Source: Panulirus ornatus (taxonomy: Eukaryota; Arthropoda; Malacostraca; Decapoda; Palinuridae). From it: a DNA stretch of 64,000 nucleotides. This document shows positions 57,016-64,000 of this stretch, piece after piece. Where the stretch lies: positions 47,350,594 through 47,414,593 of the forward strand of contig NC_092230.1 in NCBI RefSeq assembly GCF_036320965.1, written 5' to 3'. Position 1 is the stretch's first letter, and each line of letters starts with the position of its first letter. Position numbers and translations under genes: made by a program. The notes under the pieces were generated by a model that worked only from the letters and a program-made list of their open reading frames with translations, ran no database searches and was not told the DNA's origin.

Positions 57016-57698
57016 CAATCAGCCGGGGTGTGTGGGCCGCCCACCGCCCCTCAGTCAGCCAGGGTGTGTGGGCCGCTCACCGCCCCTCAGTCAGCCGGGG
57101 TGTGTGAGCTTCCCACCGCCCCTCAGTCAGCCGGGGTGTGAGGGCCGCCCACCGCCCCTCAGTCAGCCGGGGTGTGTGGGCAGCCCACCGCCCCTCAGTC
57201 AGCCGGGGTGTGAGGGCCGCCCACCGCCCCTCAGTCAGCCGGGGTGTGTGGGCAGCCCACCGCCCCTCAGTCAGCCGGGGTGTGTGGGCCGCCCACCGCC
57301 CCTCAGTCAGCCGGGGTGTGTGGGCCGCCCACCGCCCCTCAGTCAGCCGGGGTGTGAGGGCCGCCCACCGCCCCTCAGTCAGCCGGGGTGTGAGGGCCGC
57401 CCACCGCCCCTCAGTCAGCCGGGGTGTGAGGGCCGCCCACCGCCCCTCAGTCAGCCGGGGTGTGTGGGCCGCCCACCGCCCCTCAGTCAGCCGGGGTGTG
57501 AGGGCCGCCCACCGCCCCTCAGTCAGCCGGGGTGTGTGGGCAGCCCACCGCCCCTCAGTCAGCCGGGGTGTGTGGGCCGCCCACTGCCCCTCAGTCAGCC
57601 GGGGTGTGTGGGCCGCCCACTGCCCCCTCAGTCAGCCGGGGTGTGTGGGCAGCCCACCGCCCCTCAGTCAGCCGGGGTGTGTGGGCCGCCCACCGCCT
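57016..57698. repeat. 36-bp GC-rich minisatellite, about 19 units
   Basis: Each unit contains TCAGTCAGCCGGGGTGTG, then TGGG or AGGG, and CCGCCCACCGCCCC. Units vary mainly between GTGTGGGCC, GTGAGGGCC and GTGTGGGCA. All forward frames stay open because 36 is a multiple of three; no gene is inferred. Confidence 0.95.
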
Positions 57699-57726
57699 AG
57701 GATCCCTGACCTCCCCCCCACCCTCC

Positions 57727-57765
<39 letters not shown>

Positions 57766-57903
57766 TCCCAACCGTCTCATGCCATCTGCAACATCGCTCG
57801 TCTCCACCAAGGCGTTAAAACATCTTTTTATGTCAGGTGAGGCGAACATGTAAGCGCCCTCATCAAGGCCATCTCATCAACCACATCTATCTATCTATCT
57901 ATC

Positions 57904-57910
<7 letters not shown>

Positions 57911-57987
<77 letters not shown>
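57911..57987. repeat. (TA)n microsatellite left of SINE-B
   Basis: About 77 bp of pure TA, ending directly at the 5' end of SINE-B. Confidence 0.95.
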
Positions 57988-57990
<3 letters not shown>

Positions 57991-58222
57991 ACAGGGGAGA
58001 AAGAATACTTCCCACGTATTCCCTGCGTGTCGTAGAAGGCGACTAAAAGGGGAGGGGGCGGGGGACCGGAAATCCTCCCCTCCCATTTTACTTTTTCCAA
58101 AAGAAGAAACAGAGAAGGGGGCCAAGTCAGGATGTTCCCTCTGAGGTTCAGTCCTCTGTTCTTAACGCTACCTCGCTAACGCGGGAAATGCCGAATATGT
58201 TTGGAAACAAAAAAAAAAAAAG
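57988..58222 (+). mobile_element. SINE-B copy between TA tracts
   Basis: It starts GGGACAGGGGAGAAAGAATA, then CTTCCCACGTATTCCCTGCG, GTCGTAGAAGGCGACTAAAA, GAAATCCTCCCCTCCC, GTCCTCTGTTCTTAACGCTA and CCTCGCTAACGCGGGAAATG, and ends in an A-run. TA tracts lie on both sides (57911-57987 and 58236-58270). Confidence 0.85.
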
Positions 58223-58231
58223 AAATAAAAG

Positions 58232-58235
<4 letters not shown>

Positions 58236-58270
<35 letters not shown>
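58236..58270. repeat. (TA)n microsatellite right of SINE-B
   Basis: About 35 bp of TA following the A-rich end of SINE-B. Confidence 0.9.
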
Positions 58271-58275
<5 letters not shown>

Positions 58276-58299
58276 ACCTAAAACAGATAACTAATCCAT

Positions 58300-58432
58300 C
58301 GACCAGCGTCTAGGGAAGGATGAAAAGCTGGGTTGACTGTGACACGACCTGTATTCGAACCCCCATGTGAGCTAGATCGACCCCGGGCGGCACCATGACC
58401 GCCTGAGCGTCAGCAGTGATAACAGCTACACT
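58300..58432 (-). mobile_element. tRNA-derived SINE candidate, copy 2
   Basis: On the minus strand it carries GCTCAGGCGGTCATGGTGCC, GCCCGGGGTCGATCTAGC, a B-box-like GGGTTCGAATACAGG, and CACAGTCAACCCAGCTTTTC. It shares module order with 47085-47215. Confidence 0.55.
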
Positions 58433-60360
58433 CCTCACCCACTGCATCGTAATGGTCGTCGGGTCGTCCCCGGAATCATCAGCTGACATCAACAGCTGCA
58501 GGTGTCCACCCTATGTGTTGAACCCCAGTGCACTGCTCTCCACAAGGGCGCCTCCCTGCCCTGCAACAAGGGCGCAGCGCCCCGCATGACTCGCTTATAT
58601 CAAATCCATAATTACTCGATCAGTTGTGTTTTCCTCCGGGGCATCTGCCAGTTTTTCGCATCTCCAGTCTGTGTGACCTTGATGCTGTGTGTCCAGACAG
58701 GCAGACAACCCACCTGCACACACACACACACACACACACACACTGCCACAGTTCCCACATGTCCAGCGGTGGATAACTTGTCCATCATGATGGGGTCAAC
58801 ATTCGGGGACACATACATGACAATGTCAGATCCAAAGCTCTTACGGTGATGGGCGAGGTGACCCCCCCTCCCCCCCGGTGTGGCCAAGTGACGCTGTGGG
58901 TCAAGATAACCAACACTTCAGGTAGGTTCTAGGCGTGAGGGACTGACGAGGGAGCTGACGACGCTGACGATGGGATATTCCGAAGTAGGTCGGGTGAAGA
59001 CGTGAGGCTGAGACGTTCCCACGAGCCGTGAGGTGCATCGCCACCACACGATGATGCAGACGACCACCTCAACCACCCACCACCAGGGCACCACCACACC
59101 CTGAAGCACGACGGGACGACTCTGTGTCACGACCATACCGTCATAACGGGACGACCGTGGACCACGACGCTGTCGTCTCTGTGAACGACGATGGCTTGGC
59201 TCTCTGACCTTTATCAAGGCCCAGGCCATCGTAGGCCAGGGTCGACTCGTCCGGGTGAAAACGTTCGTTTGAAATAGAAAAAAGAACAGGTAAACACAGA
59301 GGACTTGACCAAGATGGCGGGGTAAATACAGACCAACAGATATAAACACTGAGGTGGCCGACCCGCGTACTGGAGGGGCATAAGAAACAGCCAACTCACC
59401 TGACCACAAATATCTCCCTCACGATTTCGGGTCCGGTTCAGCGCCTCCCCAGCCCTCCCCTCCCCTCCCGAGCACCACACACACACGAGAGCGGCCCGGC
59501 ACGTGAGGAGCGCATCACGTGCTGCTGCTTCCTCCTTGAGCGCCACTGACGCGGACTTTCCTCGCGTGATGTGGAAACGAGTGTGTGTGTGTGTGTGTGT
59601 GTGTGTGTCGCCATCAGCGGTGTTTCCCCGCGGCTGTGGGGGCCCCCATGTCTTGGGCCGCGCCTCAGGCCAGCCCAAACCGTAGTAACGACGCCCTTCA
59701 CCTACGCCAGTGTTACGTCCGACACACAAGTCCTTCCCAGAGACCCAGAGACTCGGTACCGAGGCATTCCCCACCAGACGTGCCTCTTGGGCCATCTGGA
59801 CCGCTCCGCTCGCGTCTTTTATCTCGAGACTACAAAGAACAAAGCGTCTTTATGAGGTCTCTGACCATCACAGTGAGGCAGGAGAGAAGACCATCACGGC
59901 CACAGACCACGAGTCACGAGACGAGAGAACAGGAACCTGACGGACCCCCTCACTCCCGTTCGACAGAGTTGCACAAGACCCCCGAGGCGCCATTTAACTG
60001 GTCCCTGGCTGAAGGTTGTGGTGGTGGGTGTTGTGCTTATATAAGCAGGGAAGGGGTGTCCCTCGTACCCACGGGTACCAGAGGGGGTGCCCCCGGTACC
60101 CAGGAGGGTACCAGGGGATGGCCCTGGTACCCTCCCAACAGGTACCTGTGAGCGGGGTCCTTGAATCCCGGGGTAGGTGGAGGCTTGCCCGGCTGGTACA
60201 CGTAACTTGAAGGTCTGTGAATGAAGAGTCTGGAGCTGGTAGACTCTCTCTCTCTCTCTCTCCGGGTGGTAAGCGGTAGGCAGCCACAGGTCAGGGAGGT
60301 GGTACATTACCGGTACTACTACCCTCCCTTCCCCCCGCGCCTGAGAATGGCGGGTTTAAG
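58433..60360. other. CpG-rich region, no gene established
   Basis: The region holds CA/GT tracts (58718-58743, 59581-59608), a TC run (60246-60263), a GGTACC-rich hairpin (60106-60132) and an AAGATGGCGG sequence at 59310. Long frames crossing the GT tracts show no family motif. It might contain promoter DNA of a neighbouring gene, but nothing decides this. Confidence 0.4.
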
Positions 60361-60570
60361 TGACGGCTGCGAAGTAAGCCATCACGTCAGTGTCTGTCAA
60401 GCGTCACTCCTTTGGCCCCGGCAACGGTCGTTTTATTTCTGCCTCATCCACGAGCGGGCTGCTGGCTTTCTGTCCACAAACATACCAACTCACAAGACTC
60501 GTCCTTCGTCACCCTAGAATATCCTGCGGCGAGCAGTACGCGCTAGCCCTGCTTTTGGGTGACATCGTAA
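60360..60570 (+). repeat. third, partial copy of the 4385-5060 interspersed repeat
   Basis: CATCACGTCAGTGTCTG, GGTCGTTTTATTTCTGCCTC, GGGCTGCTGGCTTTCTGTCC and CAGTACGCGCTAGCCCTGCT match, in order, the segment 4470-4680 with many CpG-type differences. Confidence 0.6.
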
Positions 60571-60817
60571 GCAGTGGTAACTCCTCTTTCTCTGTACCAC
60601 CAAATGCGACACGACAACTGCATGGGAGAAGCGACGATGGTTTCAAAAGAAACCTTCACACATGGGTACAGTCAGTCCCAGAGGAGTCCGGTTACATGAG
60701 ACGAGTGACGGTATAGTAAACGAGTGCTCTTAATAAAGCAAGAAATGTGGTGAGAGCTACTCGCTAAGCCAGCTTACTGATGCCATATCTACTCGTAGGT
60801 CCTCGTACACACACACG

Positions 60818-60850
<33 letters not shown>

Positions 60851-61016
60851 CGACCTTAGAATGACGAGGCAAACAGACAAGAGAGGGTTATCTGGCCCGT
60901 ATAGATTTCCAAATCTCTTTGGATGAGGTAAAGATGGAACACTATGAGGTCTCTCTCTCCCTACCCTCCACCCCTCAGGCAACAACAGTCAGCAGGAGGA
61001 AGAATGGAAGGAAAAA

Positions 61017-61020
<4 letters not shown>

Positions 61021-61068
<48 letters not shown>
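61021..61068. repeat. (TA)n microsatellite left of SINE-B
   Basis: About 48 bp of TA ending at the SINE-B 5' end. Confidence 0.93.
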
Positions 61069-61070
<2 letters not shown>

Positions 61071-61281
61071 GAGAAAGAATACTTCCCACGTATTCCCTGC
61101 GTGTCGTAGAAGGCGACTAAAAGGGAAGGGAGCGGGGGGCTGGAAATCCTCCCCTCTCGTTTTTTTTTTTTTTTTCCAAAAGAAGGAACAGAGGAGAGGT
61201 CTAGGTGAGGATATTCCCTCAAAGGCCCAGTCCTCTGTTCTTAACGCTACCTCGCTATCGCGGGAAATAGCGAATAGTATG

Positions 61282-61296
<15 letters not shown>
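61069..61296 (+). mobile_element. SINE-B copy between TA tracts
   Basis: It starts GGGAGAAAGAATACTTCCCA and follows the family order to CTTAACGCTACCTCGCTATC and GCGGGAAATAGCGAATAG, ending in a 15-base A-run that leads into TA repeats. An internal T-run (61161-61176) matches the variable T/A-run of the nested copy. Confidence 0.87.

Positions 61297-61343
<47 letters not shown>
61297..61343. repeat. (TA)n microsatellite right of SINE-B
   Basis: About 46 bp of TA directly after the SINE-B A-run. Confidence 0.93.
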
Positions 61344-61345
<2 letters not shown>

Positions 61346-61444
61346 GCAGTGAGGTAATCCTACACGGAATGCAACAGGATAGAACGATAGGAAAAGCCTG
61401 GGAGAAAATCCTCACTGTACTTTCCCACCTTCGGCTGTGGTTTA

Positions 61445-61446
<2 letters not shown>

Positions 61447-61512
<66 letters not shown>
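61447..61512. repeat. (TC)n microsatellite
   Basis: Pure TC run of about 66 bp. Confidence 0.95.
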
Positions 61513-61514
<2 letters not shown>

Positions 61515-61539
61515 CGCAGGTGCAGGAGTGAGTGGGGGC

Positions 61540-61800
61540 TGAAGATGGTGATGGAGATGATTTTGAGGGGGTCCGTGGAGGTGATGGTGATGATAGTGAC
61601 GGATCATGGCGGTGATAGTGACAGTGATGGTTCATGGTGATGATAGTGACGATTCATGATGGTGATGGTGATGATCATAATGACGGTTCATAGAGGTGAG
61701 GTTTATGATGACGAAGGCTTACAGAGGTGATGGTGATCACAGTGAAGCCACACGGGAGTGATGGTGATGGAGTGACGCTACACGGAAGTGATGGTGATGA
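61540..61800. repeat. degenerate GGTGATGATAGTGACG-type array
   Basis: Repeated GGTGATGGTGATGATAGTGACGGTTCATG-like motifs at about 24-33 bp spacing, strongly diverged. It resembles the purine-rich array at 62.18 kb. Confidence 0.6.
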
Positions 61801-61894
61801 TAATGAAGTCGTGAAGTCGATGAATCTGATTTCGTGGAAATCGTATACGGCGCCAGAACCTAATATTTACCAAGCGCTTCCCAGCATGGAAACC

Positions 61895-62690
<796 letters not shown>

Positions 62691-62794
62691 AGGCAGCGTC
62701 ACGTACCGGCCTCCACCATATTGTCCACTAAGAATTCCCTCATCTGGCCGGAATGTTCTTATTGAGCATACCTTCCTGGGTCGTGCGTGGGTGG

Positions 62795-63005
62795 CAGTGA
62801 TGGTGGCAGGGGCGGTGGTGGCGTTGGTGGCAGTGGTGATAGGGTGGGTGGCAGTGGTGTTGGTGGTGGTGTTGGTAGCAGTGTTGGTGGTGGTGTTGGT
62901 GGCAGTGGTGGTGGGGGTGTTGTTGGCAGTGGTGGTGGTGACATTGGTGGCAGTGGTGGTGGTGGCGTTGGTAGCAGTGGTAGTGGTGGCAGCGTTGATG
63001 GTAGG
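62795..63005. repeat. GGTGGCAGTGGTGGTG-rich low-complexity array
   Basis: G/T-rich repeats of GGTGGCAGTGGTG and GTTGGTGGTG with no fixed period. It produces artificial Gly-Gly or Pro-rich frames on the two strands. Confidence 0.85.
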
Positions 63006-63198
63006 GATGGTGGAAGCGTCTGACTGGTGTGGGAGATAAGTCACAATTTCCTTATCTCTGGATCGTCAATTTTGTGTCGTTCAACTCTCTCTCCCGCGGC
63101 CCATAATCTGGCAGTAGACTTGTGTTGTCTCTTATCTCACACCAACTGCCTGCCCCACCTGCTCATAGCACGCATCTACTCCTTATCATATAGCAAAC

Positions 63199-63276
<78 letters not shown>
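63199..63276. repeat. (TA)n microsatellite
   Basis: About 78 bp of TA; unlike most others it has no recognisable element at its edges. Confidence 0.95.
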
Positions 63277-63283
<7 letters not shown>

Positions 63284-63429
63284 GGAGAGTATTGCGAAAG
63301 GGAAAAAGATGAGACGACGGAAAGTATCTAAGAATTTTTGGGAAAGTGGAAAACCTGTCTTGCAAAGAGATATTAGACAACACGAAAACTTCTGAAAGAA
63401 TCTGGTGAAAAAAAAAAGCCAGTTATCTG

Positions 63430-63477
<48 letters not shown>

Positions 63478-63762
63478 CTTATAGGTACAAGCATATCCCC
63501 AAATCACGTGTTCTTTTGTGGTCAGATAAACAGATATGTACAATCGGTAAGTTCTTCTTGATAAAGCCGTGTAGATAACTTATTTCGTCTACTTGTGAAG
63601 GTGAAGTGAATAAATATAACATACATTCAGAATGATCGAGTGCTTCAGCATCCTAGTTGTGAGCAGGTTTATATCAGTCAGATTTCACAGTTGGTGACGG
63701 AATCCAGACTCGTAGACAAAACTCTTTACGACGAATGAGACAAAACTATTTTGTCATGATTG

Positions 63763-63806
<44 letters not shown>

Positions 63807-64000
63807 GTGATTCACCAGCAACAACTGTGCAGTTCTCATAAAGGCTGGAGATAGCTCTCCTCTTTGTCTCCATGGTAAGCTTTGTGTTTCTAAAGCTTCC
63901 ATGTTAACCTGCGTGTTTCTATAACCTTCATGCTAAGCTTTATGTGTCTGGTGTCCATGCTAAGCTTCTCATGTTTCTAGTGTCTAAGTAAATCTATAGA
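63277..64000. other. no gene recognised; GA and CA tracts, short tandem repeat at end
   Basis: Contains (GA)n at 63434-63476, (CA)n at 63769-63803 and a weak repeat of CATGCTAAGCTT..GTGTTTCT units in the last 130 bp. Confidence 0.55.

Noticed and set aside
57032..57818. Three overlapping plus-strand frames of 222, 226 and 102 codons (PPPLSQPGC, GVWAAHRPSVSR)
   Set aside because: All three frames are open because the 36-bp unit has no stop; this is a property of the repeat.
58300..58432. A functional tRNA gene
   Set aside because: Only a B-box-like sequence is present; no cloverleaf with anticodon could be drawn, and a second diverged copy with the same body points to a SINE.
59214..59795. 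193-codon minus-strand frame in the CpG-rich region
   Set aside because: It crosses a CA/GT microsatellite, shows no domain, and overlapping frames in other phases are also open, as expected in GC-rich DNA.

Overview
This 64 kb window reads as invertebrate nuclear DNA, most likely from a decapod crustacean. The grounds are intron-split coding sequence, dense simple repeats (mostly TA, CA/GT and GA/CT), many minisatellites, and several families of non-LTR retroelements with a Penelope-like fragment. The decapod assignment is an inference from the character of these repeats. No rRNA gene, recognisable functional tRNA gene, CRISPR array or bacterial operon is visible.

One host gene is supported. 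It lies on the minus strand and runs from an ATG at 45070 to beyond the left edge. Eleven coding exons (45070-45050, 40278-40180, 29208-29033, 28084-27965, 23643-23474, 20974-20868, 17755-17558, 12848-12727, 12282-12117, 5228-5073, 656-557) join with consistent phases and GT-AG sites into about 478 uninterrupted codons. The product matches GPR155/LYCHOS, a lysosomal membrane protein with a PIN/auxin-carrier-like permease region followed by a GPCR-like region and a C-terminal DEP domain. The window holds the whole permease-like part and the start of the second membrane region; the rest, including DEP, lies outside.

The introns (0.4-11 kb) are packed with retroelements. The main family is an RTE-like LINE (AP-type endonuclease, FADD reverse transcriptase, an RRGRPNWRWKDG-type C-terminus and a 3' tail carrying CGCTACCTCGCTAACGCGGG). 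Several copies are near-identical and keep long open frames, but all are 5'-truncated. Target-site duplications can be read for four insertions, one of them twin-primed. A short SINE-like family (SINE-B here) shares the LINE tail motif and is nested in one LINE copy. Older Jockey/CR1-like LINE remnants occupy intron 2, and similar remnants lie upstream of the gene.

From about 45.3 kb to the right end no host gene was recognised. This part is richer in CpG and holds many minisatellites (21, 22-23, 23, 25, 28, 33 and 36 bp units), long TA tracts abutting retroelement ends, degenerate LINE pieces and two tRNA-derived SINE candidates. Possible promoter signals for the GPR155 homologue lie at 45.29 kb (TATA palindrome, then a 55-codon uORF) and 46.1 kb (two CCAAT boxes and a perfect CRE).

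The most notable observations are: an intron-2 minisatellite built from the exon 2 splice donor; a minisatellite that arose inside a decayed LINE at its RDLGV codons; a Penelope-like 3' end with a hammerhead-like motif between TA tracts; tail sharing between SINE-B and the LINE; and clean TSD-bounded nested and twin-primed insertions.
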